In this document: positions 33,701 to 41,745 of the stretch, piece by piece
Layout: the number at the start of each line of letters is the position of its first letter
Numbering within the stretch: the stretch's first letter is position 1
Origin: Paenibacillus sp. Soil787
Lineage (GTDB): Bacteria; Bacillota; Bacilli; Paenibacillales; NBRC-103111
Reading direction: 5' to 3'
DNA: 64,000 nt
NCBI RefSeq assembly: GCF_001429545.1
Contig: NZ_LMSP01000044.1
Location: forward strand, 232,136 to 296,135
Translations under genes and position numbers: made by a program
The notes under the pieces: generated by a model
Databases searched by the model: none
What the model was told of the DNA's origin: nothing
The model's input: only the letters and a program-made list of their open reading frames with translations

Positions 33701-34485
33701 TGAATGAGTTAGATGGATTATTTCGTAAAAGAGTTGGTATTTCAGAAAATGAATTACTTACTTTTGAAAAGTTAGATAGCATTCTTGAGAAAACAGCAAA
33801 ATCCCTTCCTTTTGAAAATTTAAGCATCATCTCAAATGAAACAAGTGCTATTACAAAAGAAAGTTTGATTACCAAAATTCTCGTAAAAAATGAAGGAGGT
33901 CTATGCTATCAATTAAATCCGCTGCTTTATTTTTTCTTGGTTGAAAATGGATTCAATGCATCGTTAGTTCGCGGAGAAGTATACAATTATGCAACGAAGG
34001 ATTGGTCAAAACTTGGAAGAACTCATGTTACTATTCTTTTGCAGCATGAAGGTCATACGTACTTGGTCGATACCGGATTTGGTGGCAACCTACCGCTAAA
34101 ACCTGTGCCGCTAAATGGAGAAACTATCACCTCTGGGAATGGAGAATTTCGAGTCAAAGCAGCGGAAACTGATTATGGGGATTATGTTCTTGAAATGAAA
34201 CTTAAATATAAAGATACAGAGTGGAAAATAGGGTATGCTTTTGATACAAAACGACCATTAACGGGTTTAACTGAATTGAACGAAGTCCAAGGAATCATAG
34301 TCCAGCACAAAGATTCACGCTTTAACAAAAACCCACTGATTACCCAACTTACAAACGAAGGAAATGTAACGTTAACCGATACTTCTTTCACACAATGGAT
34401 GAATGGGAAATCGAGTAAGGAACAGATTGATAACGTTAAATTCAAAGAGCTTGCCAAACAGCATTTTGGATTTCAAGAAGTATGA
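33700..34485 (+). CDS. Arylamine N-acetyltransferase
   Basis: 261 residues, usual for bacterial NAT. The catalytic triad is visible: C69 in NEGGLCYQLNPLLYFFL, H109 in GRTHVTILL and D124 in YLVDTGFGGNLPL. The front has LPFENLSIIS and the end FTQWMNGKSSKEQIDN. It transfers acetyl from acetyl-CoA to arylamines or hydrazines, in the cytosol. The ATG at 33700 is chosen because of GGGGGA spacing and the TAATG overlap. It lies 88 bp after the GNAT gene on the same strand. A terminator follows. Confidence 0.93.
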   Translation: MNELDGLFRKRVGISENELLTFEKLDSILEKTAKSLPFENLSIISNETSAITKESLITKILVKNEGGLCYQLNPLLYFFLVENGFNASLVRGEVYNYATKDWSKLGRTHVTILLQHEGHTYLVDTGFGGNLPLKPVPLNGETITSGNGEFRVKAAETDYGDYVLEMKLKYKDTEWKIGYAFDTKRPLTGLTELNEVQGIIVQHKDSRFNKNPLITQLTNEGNVTLTDTSFTQWMNGKSSKEQIDNVKFKELAKQHFGFQEV

Positions 34486-34514
34486 GAAGCCGTTTTGAAA
34501 CGGCTTCTTTTTCA
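34485..34514 (+). terminator. Terminator after NAT
   Basis: AGAAGCCGTTT, TG, AAACGGCTTCT then TTTTC, between convergent genes. Confidence 0.75.
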
Positions 34515-34551
34515 TTTTTCGTATTCGCGCTATCAACGAATACTTTGAATA

Positions 34552-35466
34552 CTATTCCGCCATTCGTTGATTTACGATAATGTTTTTCAAGAATATTCTC
34601 AAATTTCCGGTTACGCTTGTTTCTCCATTGAGTATGCGAAGCAGACTTTTTGCTGTAACATGAGCTGATCCAACATTTACACGTTTTATCAATTTAGTTC
34701 CAGGCGTATTCAACCCATCCAACCCAGTAAAGTAATATTTAATTCCTAGCTGGTCTCCGATATCTAAAAGAGTTTTATTATACCTCCCGTGAGGAAAACA
34801 AAATAATTTATCTTGATTCCCCAATTTCATTTGAATGATTTCATCTGCTTTTTTTAGATCGATTTTGACTCGTTGTTTATATTCTTCCTCGGTTTCCATT
34901 CTGTTTTGGTCTTTTAAATAGATAGGATTCGTTAAGGGAGCAATAGGATTTCCGTTTTGATCAACAGCAAAATCATGTGAATTAAAGGTGTGGGAGTAAA
35001 AATCAAAACCATCACTCTTCATTGTTTGAATTTCATCCCAGTTCAAAAAAGGAGTTCCGGGATTGGTTCCTAAGTAATTTACAATAATGAAATTAGTAGC
35101 GGTCATGTTTTGCTCTTTTAACGCGGGATATGCATATTTGTAAAAAGACTCATACCCGTCATCAAAAGTAAGTACAACGGCATCTGGGGGAACTGAGCCT
35201 TTTCCATTTAGAAAATTAACGAATTCCTTCATTGAAATCACATGATAATGATTAGCCTTCAGCGCTTCCAAATGTTGTTTGAATGTATCAGGGGTAATGG
35301 TAAATTCAGATTCTGTAGGATCGATGTGGTGATATTCAAGAACGGCAACTCGGTTGCTATAGTGGTATCCGTTAACGGTTTTATACTTATCATTTAATAG
35401 TGCATAACAAAATACGATGAATACGAATGTTATACAAAAGCATTTTATAAGGTTCTTTTTCAACAT
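34552..35466 (-). CDS. Polysaccharide deacetylase family protein, membrane-anchored
   Basis: 304 residues. One N-terminal signal anchor (LIKCFCITFVFIVFCYALLN), then the NodB homology domain: VLEYHHIDPTESEFTI, VVLTFDDGYESFYKYAYPAL (motif 1, TFDDG), GFDFYSHTFNSHDFAV (motif 2, the SHTxxH pair), FCFPHGRYNKTLL (motif 3, PxGR) and GIKYYFTGL. The metal-binding D-H-H set is present. Such enzymes remove N-acetyl groups from extracellular polysaccharide or peptidoglycan. It lies downstream of and co-directional with a hypothetical gene. Confidence 0.88.
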   Translation of the reverse strand: MLKKNLIKCFCITFVFIVFCYALLNDKYKTVNGYHYSNRVAVLEYHHIDPTESEFTITPDTFKQHLEALKANHYHVISMKEFVNFLNGKGSVPPDAVVLTFDDGYESFYKYAYPALKEQNMTATNFIIVNYLGTNPGTPFLNWDEIQTMKSDGFDFYSHTFNSHDFAVDQNGNPIAPLTNPIYLKDQNRMETEEEYKQRVKIDLKKADEIIQMKLGNQDKLFCFPHGRYNKTLLDIGDQLGIKYYFTGLDGLNTPGTKLIKRVNVGSAHVTAKSLLRILNGETSVTGNLRIFLKNIIVNQRMAE

Positions 35467-35495
35467 CTTGTGTTATCTCCAACTTTCAAGTTAAA

Positions 35496-35975
35496 TCATG
35501 CCGGTAGAGTGGGGAACTTGTTTATTTGTACAAAGTGAATCTGTAAAGAGCCGACAAATGCTTTACTTTGGTTGTAATGGAGTTCACATTTGTACCCATA
35601 CGCACGTGCTATGGATTGCAGCGATTTAAACGCTGGGAGTGCTCTGACCAAGGATGTAATCTGTTGAATGATATGGTTTGGCAATTTCATGAACATTGAC
35701 GTCGCATTAATGCCATCAACAACGGATATAAAACTGGGAAATGATGATTTCTTGAAATGGGAGAGATGAATACTGTCCTCGGCAATTAGTAATATTTCTT
35801 TGTTCAGACGATTTAGGTTAATGGTAATATTCTTGTAAAAGTAGATACCATAACCGATTTTGTTCGTCAAGGGATTTAAACGTTTTTTCCATTTCAACAC
35901 TTTTGCTTCCAGATAAGTCTCCAACTGCTCACTGCATTTATTCCAGTTAAATCGTGATGTGAATAATTTTCTCAT
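35496..35975 (-). CDS. Hypothetical protein (159 aa)
   Basis: 159 residues with AAGGAG about 9 nt before the ATG. It is basic and mostly helical, without signal peptide or transmembrane segment: MRKLFTSRFNWNKCSEQLET then YLEAKVLKWKKRLN, ILLIAEDSIHLSHFKKSSFP, QQITSLVRALPAFKSLQSIA. I recognise no domain. It is transcribed toward the polysaccharide deacetylase gene 29 bp away and probably shares its transcript. Confidence 0.6.
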   Translation of the reverse strand: MRKLFTSRFNWNKCSEQLETYLEAKVLKWKKRLNPLTNKIGYGIYFYKNITINLNRLNKEILLIAEDSIHLSHFKKSSFPSFISVVDGINATSMFMKLPNHIIQQITSLVRALPAFKSLQSIARAYGYKCELHYNQSKAFVGSLQIHFVQINKFPTLPA

Positions 35976-36107
35976 GATTCTGCTCCTTCTTTTAACATAT
36001 TACCTAATTAAGACGTTGGACCTATGATCATTGTTCATTTTAAAATTATCAAGTTGATGCCTTTATTTGAATACATATAGAAGCAAAAACAAAAGGGGGT
36101 GATGTAC

Positions 36108-37433
36108 ATGCGCCCAGGATACGGAATGTTCCAACAACAAGCGACCAAAATGCGGTTAACTCCGCAATTGCGAAAAGCTATAACGATCCTGCAACTCTCG
36201 ACACCGGAATTGCTGGAGGTTGTCCAGCAGGAGGCGATTGAGAACCCGGTATTGGAATTCGCCGGAAACGAATGGGATGCTTTTAACAATACTTCTAAAT
36301 TCCATCGCGCAAACGGCAGTCGTGCCCCCATTTATGACCCCTTGGATCAAGCCGCATCGAACGAGATATCCCTGGAGAAGCATTTAAAGGAGCAGCTTAG
36401 CTTTGTGAAAAAGATCTCGCCACCCACTCGTGAAATTGTCGAGTTGATAATCGGAAATCTGGACAACAATGGCTATCTTGGAGCCTCTTTGGATGAAATT
36501 TCCGACGTATGTAAGGTCGATCTCGCTCAAGCGGAGCTTGCGCTAAGGATCTTGCAGGGCTTTGAACCCGTTGGTATTGGAGCTAGAAATGTAAGAGAAT
36601 GTCTGCTTCTTCAGGTACAGTCCCTGTCGCTATGCTATCCATTAGTTTCTTTATTAATTCGTAATCATCTGAAGGATGTTGCCGATTACCGTATTCATAA
36701 ATTGTCAAAGATTTTACAAGTGAGCGCACAAGAAATTCAGGCTGCGATTGAGGTGATCAAAGGATTGAATCCTAGACCCGGCGCAGCCTTTCACATAGAA
36801 GCTATTCATTATATCATACCCGAGGTCATTATTGAAAAGGCTGGTGAACAGCTCGTTGTGATGATTCATCAAGCAGCGTCGCCCCGTCTTTCGCTTAATG
36901 GATATTACGAACAAATGGGGAAGGATAGTGGCGGCAATAACGAGGCAACAAAGTTCCTCTCAAGTAAATTAAATTCAGCGATGTTCTTCCTGAAGTGTTT
37001 GGAGCAAAGACGAAAGACCATATTTCGCGTAGCGCAAGCGATTGTGGAGGAACAGACCGAGTTTTTTTGGAAAGGAGCGTCCTATCTCAAACCAATGACT
37101 TTGAAGCATATTGCCGATAAACTCGGTGTGCATGAATCAACGGTCAGCCGCGCAACTGCTGGCAAATATGCGCAAACACCATGGGGCATCTACGAGCTGA
37201 AGTACTTTTTTCCCTCCGGTTTGCAAATGGACCTTGGTGATTCAGCGTCCTCGGAGCGTATAAAAAAGAGATTAAAGGAATGGATCCATGGAGAAAACCA
37301 CGCCAAGCCTTACTCCGACCAGCAGCTGACAGAACTTATGAACGATGAAGGCTTTCAAATTTCTCGCCGTACGGTCACCAAATATCGGGAGGAGTTAGGC
37401 ATTTCTTCTTCACTGAGAAGGAAACGCATATAG
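36108..37433 (+). CDS. rpoN: RNA polymerase sigma-54 factor (SigL/RpoN)
   Basis: 441 residues. Region I (MRLTPQLRKAITILQLSTPE, LLEVVQQEAIENPVLEF) carries the Gln/Leu-rich activator-binding part. The core-binding domain spans about 75-270 (LVELIIGNLDNNGYLGASLD type text, GFEPVGIGARNVRECLLLQ). The HTH reads TLKHIADKLGVHESTVSRAT then AGKYAQTPWGIYELKYFF, and the RpoN box is ISRRTVTKYREELGI near the C-terminus. The ATG at 36108 is preceded by AGGGGGTGA. It directs RNA polymerase to -24/-12 promoters with an AAA+ activator. Three such promoters and an activator gene lie just downstream. Confidence 0.96.
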   Translation: MRPGYGMFQQQATKMRLTPQLRKAITILQLSTPELLEVVQQEAIENPVLEFAGNEWDAFNNTSKFHRANGSRAPIYDPLDQAASNEISLEKHLKEQLSFVKKISPPTREIVELIIGNLDNNGYLGASLDEISDVCKVDLAQAELALRILQGFEPVGIGARNVRECLLLQVQSLSLCYPLVSLLIRNHLKDVADYRIHKLSKILQVSAQEIQAAIEVIKGLNPRPGAAFHIEAIHYIIPEVIIEKAGEQLVVMIHQAASPRLSLNGYYEQMGKDSGGNNEATKFLSSKLNSAMFFLKCLEQRRKTIFRVAQAIVEEQTEFFWKGASYLKPMTLKHIADKLGVHESTVSRATAGKYAQTPWGIYELKYFFPSGLQMDLGDSASSERIKKRLKEWIHGENHAKPYSDQQLTELMNDEGFQISRRTVTKYREELGISSSLRRKRI

Positions 37434-37451
37434 TTTCTAAAGGGGTCAAAT

Positions 37452-38309
37452 TCACTTTAACATTTTGGTCCACAGATTCATGTCCTCAAATTTATCGTAG
37501 ATATCACAATTTTTCGTTAGTCTGCCGTAATAACGGTACCCCATTTGGAAGAAAACGGCATTCATACCGAAAGAAAGGGCTCTGGATAAAGAGTAAGCAC
37601 AAGTGATGCTTCGCGTGATTAATTCATCTTCCAAAGCATGCATAAGCAATCTCATGAGTCCTTGATTACGATAGGCAGGGAGTGTGGCGCAATCCGTCAT
37701 TTCTGCATTGGCGTAGACCGTATTGATCTCTGCGGAGGCGGCACTAATCAATTGATCCGTTGATTCAACGAGATAATAAATCGTTCCCTCCCGCATGGTT
37801 TTTTCGATGTACAAAGGATCGTTCATCGGTGTCGGATATGTTTGAAATATTTGATTGTATAAAGCTGAAAGCCGATCAGCATCCTCCATCCGAGCAATAC
37901 GCAGAGTACAGTGTTCCGGAACCAATGGCCGATCTGGCTTAAGGGGAAGAGCTAGCACTTGATTTAGAATTTGGTCCTCCTTTATCCAATAATCGCTAGT
38001 CCGCCGCTCAAGATCATCATACAGAGCCATACAGTATGCGTCGCAACCATTAAAATATCCCTTATAAATTCCCTCCAGCATGCAGCCTTTGGATAAAAAA
38101 GTTTGCCAATCATCCTCTCTAGATTTAATAAACACTTTGGTCAAAGCATTGACTTTAGCAATCTCGCCTATCCGTTTGCAAATGGCATCCACATTTCCCA
38201 GATAGTCATCCACCCGCAGCCGTTTGTTTAAGAAATCGAGGCAAAAGCTAACCTTATAATCGTCGCCGTTCTCAACCTGATTTGTATACGTTGGGAGATT
38301 ACTTGGCAT
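37452..38309 (-). CDS. ablB: Beta-lysine N6-acetyltransferase (AblB/YodP-like)
   Basis: 285 residues from the ATG at 38309 (AGGGGAA 8 nt upstream); an ATG 11 codons earlier precedes that site. The N-terminal part (LRVDDYLGNVDAICKRIGEI, TKVFIKSREDDWQTFLSKGC then MLEGIYKGYFNG) is typical of AblB, followed by a GNAT domain: CTLRIARMEDADRLSALYNQ, EMTDCATLPAYRNQGLMRLL (motif A), AYSLSRALSFGMNAVFFQMG. In archaea and Bacillus it acetylates L-beta-lysine, the product of lysine 2,3-aminomutase. A sigma-54 promoter lies upstream, and the kam genes are nearby. Confidence 0.92.
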   Translation of the reverse strand: MPSNLPTYTNQVENGDDYKVSFCLDFLNKRLRVDDYLGNVDAICKRIGEIAKVNALTKVFIKSREDDWQTFLSKGCMLEGIYKGYFNGCDAYCMALYDDLERRTSDYWIKEDQILNQVLALPLKPDRPLVPEHCTLRIARMEDADRLSALYNQIFQTYPTPMNDPLYIEKTMREGTIYYLVESTDQLISAASAEINTVYANAEMTDCATLPAYRNQGLMRLLMHALEDELITRSITCAYSLSRALSFGMNAVFFQMGYRYYGRLTKNCDIYDKFEDMNLWTKMLK

Positions 38310-38350
38310 CCAGAATTCCCCTTTCTGCCTAAAATCGTTCATTCAGCTAT

Positions 38351-38368
38351 CTGCAAAAATGGTGCCAA
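38351..38368 (-). promoter_or_regulatory. Sigma-54 (-24/-12) promoter of ablB
   Basis: On the minus strand TTGGCACCATTTTTGCAG: TGGCAC, 5 bp, TTGCA, an exact fit to the consensus. It lies about 42 bp upstream of the ablB start codon. Confidence 0.85.
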
Positions 38369-38427
38369 CTGTAAACCGAGACCTCGATGGGTACAGCGTG
38401 TGTGCAATACCGAATGAATTATTAATT

Positions 38428-38464
38428 TTGCTGCCAAAAATATAGCAACTGCCAAATAATTGGC
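38428..38464. promoter_or_regulatory. Candidate upstream activator sites between two divergent sigma-54 promoters
   Basis: TTGCT-N11-AGCAA (38428-38448) and GCCAAATAATTGGC (38451-38464) are dyads located 60-90 bp from both -24 elements, where an enhancer-binding protein such as KamR could act on both. This is speculative without a known KamR motif. Confidence 0.35.
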
Positions 38465-38516
38465 GGCTTTTCCCGCGATAACACATTGCAGAAGTTAGAT
38501 GCCTACCTCGAAAAGT

Positions 38517-38533
38517 TGGCATTTATTTTGCAT
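38517..38533 (+). promoter_or_regulatory. Sigma-54 promoter of the yokU-yodT-S-R-Q operon
   Basis: TGGCATTTATTTTGCAT: TGGCA and TTGCA at the correct 16-bp register. It is 156 bp ahead of the yokU start. No convincing sigma-A promoter is visible in between. Confidence 0.8.
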
Positions 38534-38688
38534 AGTAATCAGGTAGTGATAAGAATGTTCCATATAAAATATTCTGGGGCCCCCGCAAAGTAATGGGACT
38601 ATGCTTCGAAGCATTACTTCACTTTGTGGGGAGATATAGGGATCTTTGGTCGGAGATCAAAGTCTCACCATTAGGAGGACGGATGTAT

Positions 38689-38952
38689 ATGAATTGCATG
38701 TGGTGTGAAACGGAGGATATCCGGGAAAGCGTGAAAGATTGCTACTGGATCATGCCGGATGGGAGAATGTCGGTTCAGATTTTGGAAGTCCCTGCTATCG
38801 AATGTTCTAACTGCCGTACTTACGTATTGGAGAGTATTGCACAGCAAATCGAAGAGACACTTTACTGGCATGATGTATCCGCGCTAGGAACTGCTTTTCG
38901 CTATGAAGATCTGTTAAGGGCTCCTCGGGTTAAGAATATGTTTCTCAAATAA
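38689..38952 (+). CDS. yokU: YokU family zinc-finger protein
   Basis: 87 residues. Two CxxC-type pairs, MNCMWCETEDIRES and AIECSNCRTYVLES, frame a small zinc ribbon, followed by a helical tail (YWHDVSALGTAFRYEDLLRA). It belongs to the YokU group found with kamA in Bacillus; the function is not known. AGGAGG at 38673 serves either ATG 38683 or ATG 38689; I chose the latter for spacing. First gene of the sigma-54-dependent operon. Confidence 0.75.
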   Translation: MNCMWCETEDIRESVKDCYWIMPDGRMSVQILEVPAIECSNCRTYVLESIAQQIEETLYWHDVSALGTAFRYEDLLRAPRVKNMFLK

Positions 38953-38985
38953 AGCCGTAGCAATGTTTATCAATGGGGGTGCGTT

Positions 38986-40338
38986 ATGAAGCGGGAGCAT
39001 TTAATAAAGCCGGTTTTGGATCACCATTATCCCACCATTCAATATGGAAAAGGTGTTTATCTGTACGATGATCAAGGCAAAGCTTATTTAGACGCATCGT
39101 CAGGGGCTGTGACAGCGGGAATCGGACACGGGGTTCAAGAAATCATCGACGCGATGCTGGAGCAGGCGGGCAAGGTTTCTTTTGTCTACCGCTCCCAGTT
39201 TACCAGTGAACCAGCCGAAAAGCTGGCGAAGAAACTGAGCGATTTGGCGCCTGGTAATGATTACTGGGCATTCTTTGTGAACAGTGGATCCGAAGCAACT
39301 GAAACGGCGATGAAGATTGCCATTCAGTACTGGCAGGAGAAGGGGCACCATGGGAAAAATAAAGTTATTTCAAGACGAATGAGCTATCACGGTATCACGA
39401 TGGGTGCTCTTTCGATGTCAGGACATGATCTTAGAAGAAGACGATTTATTCCCTTATTAGAGGACTTTCCGGTTGTTGTTCCCCCATATTGCTACCGCTG
39501 TCCGTTGGGCAAAACCTATCCAGACTGCAAGTTGGCGTGTGCGGAGGATTTGGAAACCGCTATAAAGCGGATCGGTGCAGAGCATATCGCCGCATTCATA
39601 GCAGAGCCGATTATTGGAGCTGCAGGTGGCGCTATTGTTCCGCCTGAAGGATACTACAAGAAGATCAAGGAGATCTGCGAGCAGAATGAGATCTTATTCA
39701 TTGCCGACGAGGTTATGACGGGCATTGCCCGCACAGGTGCTATGTTCGGCATGCAGCATTTCGGCGTCGAACCGGATCTGATGGCACTAGGAAAAGGCAT
39801 GAGCGCAGGATATACGCCAATGGCGGCAGCTTTGGTCAAGGATCACGTGATGGACCCCATTTTGCAAGGGTCCAAAAGCATCATGTCTGGCCACACCTAC
39901 AGCGCTAATCCGCAATCCGCGGCAGTTTCACTGGCGGTTCTCGCCTATATCGAAGAACATCAGCTAGTCAAAGCTGCAGAGATCAAAGGCAGCTATTTGC
40001 TCAGCCAGATGCGCCAAATGGCAGAACAGATCGAGATCATCGGCGATGTAAGGGGCCAAGGACTTCTTCTAGCCATGGAATTTGTTTCCAATCTAACCGA
40101 TAAGCTGCCGTTTCCAACTGGGCTAGGTGTCACCTCACGAATCGTCGAAAAAGCCTTTCAAAAAGGCCTCCTCGTGTATCCTGCGGCAGGAGCAGTGGAC
40201 GGGGCAGGGGATGCCATTATTGTGGCTCCTCCCTTTGTGATCACAGAAGAAGAAATGGACCAGCTCGTGCGGATTTTGGATGAATCCATTCGGGAAGTCA
40301 TGGTTGAGGTTACCCGATCCCTATTGGAGGAGATATGA
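38986..40338 (+). CDS. yodT: Class III aminotransferase of the lysine/beta-lysine pathway (YodT-like)
   Basis: 450 residues. A fold-type I class III aminotransferase: YDDQGKAYLDASSGAVTAGI, FFVNSGSEATETAMKIAIQY, SRRMSYHGITMGALSMSGHD, EILFIADEVMTGIARTGAMF and the PLP lysine in LMALGKGMSAGYTPMAAALV. GGGGGTG precedes the ATG. It sits in the order yokU-yodT-yodS-yodR-yodQ known from the Bacillus lysine cluster, where it should remove an amino group from a (acetyl-)beta-lysine-derived compound. The exact substrate is inferred. Its stop overlaps the next start (ATGA). Confidence 0.9.
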   Translation: MKREHLIKPVLDHHYPTIQYGKGVYLYDDQGKAYLDASSGAVTAGIGHGVQEIIDAMLEQAGKVSFVYRSQFTSEPAEKLAKKLSDLAPGNDYWAFFVNSGSEATETAMKIAIQYWQEKGHHGKNKVISRRMSYHGITMGALSMSGHDLRRRRFIPLLEDFPVVVPPYCYRCPLGKTYPDCKLACAEDLETAIKRIGAEHIAAFIAEPIIGAAGGAIVPPEGYYKKIKEICEQNEILFIADEVMTGIARTGAMFGMQHFGVEPDLMALGKGMSAGYTPMAAALVKDHVMDPILQGSKSIMSGHTYSANPQSAAVSLAVLAYIEEHQLVKAAEIKGSYLLSQMRQMAEQIEIIGDVRGQGLLLAMEFVSNLTDKLPFPTGLGVTSRIVEKAFQKGLLVYPAAGAVDGAGDAIIVAPPFVITEEEMDQLVRILDESIREVMVEVTRSLLEEI

Positions 40339-41066
40339 TGGAGCCACATGAGAATTCACACGCGGTTGTAGATGGAAAAGTAAGGACCTTAGATGAGGCG
40401 CTTCAAATGATAGCCGATGGCTGTACGTTGATGTATGGCGGGTTCGGCGGCATTGGAACACCTCCAACGATGATCGAAGGTATTTTGCAAAAAGGGATAA
40501 AGGATCTAACGATTATTGGGAATGATACCGGGTTTCCGCATATCGGCATTGGTCGATTAGTCACAGCAGGCAGAGTAAAGAAAGTGATTGCCTCCCATAT
40601 CGGCTCCAACCCTAACGCTGGTCAAAGGATGGAGGATGGCACCATGGAGGTGGTGTTTTACCCGCAAGGAACACTAGCAGAGAAAATTCGGGCAGGCGGC
40701 GTAGGTCTTGGCGGGATCCTGGCGGATGTGGGTGTCGGAACGATCATGGAGCAAGGAAAAGCGACTGTTTCTATTGACGATAAAAAGTATCTGGTGGAGC
40801 CGTCACTTACGGCGGACGTTGCCATTGTTCATGCGAAAAAAGCCGATCCTTACGGGAATCTTGTCTATGATAAAAGCGGAAGAAATCTTAATCCCTTGGT
40901 CGCCATGGCCGGGAAGTTTACGATTGCTGAAGTCGATGAGATTGTACCGCTTGGCGACCTAGACCCCGAAAACATTGTAACGCCGGGCATTTTCGTGGAT
41001 ATGGTGATACTGAGCAGAGGGGTGAACTGGGAATGGGTATGGGAAAAGAAACCCGCGTCCGAATAG
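40335..41066 (+). CDS. yodS: 3-oxoacid-type CoA-transferase, alpha subunit (YodS-like)
   Basis: 243 residues. The alpha-subunit features are ALQMIADGCTLMYGGFGGIG (GGFGxxGxP type), TIIGNDTGFPHIGIGRLVTA, VKKVIASHIGSNPNAGQRME then FYPQGTLAEKIRAGG, and the late ILSRGVNWEWVWEKK. The start overlaps the aminotransferase stop by 4 nt, with GGAGGAG upstream. With the next gene it forms a heteromeric enzyme that exchanges CoA between acyl groups, here probably the beta-keto acid from beta-lysine degradation. Confidence 0.92.
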   Translation: MMEPHENSHAVVDGKVRTLDEALQMIADGCTLMYGGFGGIGTPPTMIEGILQKGIKDLTIIGNDTGFPHIGIGRLVTAGRVKKVIASHIGSNPNAGQRMEDGTMEVVFYPQGTLAEKIRAGGVGLGGILADVGVGTIMEQGKATVSIDDKKYLVEPSLTADVAIVHAKKADPYGNLVYDKSGRNLNPLVAMAGKFTIAEVDEIVPLGDLDPENIVTPGIFVDMVILSRGVNWEWVWEKKPASE

Positions 41067-41695
41067 CAAAGCGGGCTGCGGGGGAATTAAAGGACGGCAT
41101 GGCCGTCAATTTAGGAATCGGCATTCCGACCCAAGTTGCAGATTATGTTCCTGAAGGCATTAACGTCGTTTTTCATGCGGAAAATGGGATTTTAGGAGCA
41201 GGGGGCGGCCCGCTTCCGGGAGAAGAAGATGCTTTTCTCTGCAACGCGGGCGGATATCCCGTCACGATTGCCACCGGTGCTTCCTATTGCGATAGCAGTG
41301 TTGCTTTTGCCATGATTCGCAGGGGATGTATAGATATCACGATACTTGGCGCGTTAGAGGTCAGTGAGCGAGGGGATTTGGCCAATTGGATCGTGCCGGG
41401 GAAGCGGGTGGCAGGGATCGGAGGGGCGATGGAGCTAGCGCAAAAAGCCAAAAAAGTCATCGTTCTTATGAACCATGTCAATCGCCAGGGGGAATCCAAG
41501 GTTAAAAAACAATGTGACTTGCCGCTAACAGCGCAGGCATGTATCAAAATGATTATTACGGAAATGGCCGTGATGGAGGTCACGGAACAAGGATTGCTTT
41601 TAAAAGAAATCATGCTGCCTTATACGATAGAGGACGTTGTAAGTCATACGGAAGCTGCATTAATCATTCCGGAGAACATCACGTACATTCCATAA
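41033..41695 (+). CDS. yodR: 3-oxoacid-type CoA-transferase, beta subunit (YodR-like)
   Basis: 220 residues overlapping the alpha gene by 34 nt. It carries the catalytic glutamate in VVFHAENGILGAGGGPLPGE, plus GMAVNLGIGIPTQVADYVPE at the front, and RRGCIDITILGALEVSERGD then NWIVPGKRVAGIGGAMELA. The Glu forms the acyl-CoA thioester intermediate. An alternative ATG two codons later is possible. Third enzyme of the operon; substrate as for the alpha subunit. Confidence 0.92.
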   Translation: MGMGKETRVRIAKRAAGELKDGMAVNLGIGIPTQVADYVPEGINVVFHAENGILGAGGGPLPGEEDAFLCNAGGYPVTIATGASYCDSSVAFAMIRRGCIDITILGALEVSERGDLANWIVPGKRVAGIGGAMELAQKAKKVIVLMNHVNRQGESKVKKQCDLPLTAQACIKMIITEMAVMEVTEQGLLLKEIMLPYTIEDVVSHTEAALIIPENITYIP

Positions 41696-41745
41696 CCGTA
41701 ATGACAAAGACGTTTTCTTATGCAAATCTGAAGGAGGGAATTCCT

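Noticed and set aside
38431-38470. A third -24/-12-like match on the minus strand near ablB
   Set aside because: TTTGGCAGTTGC has the GG and GC elements at the wrong spacing for sigma-54.
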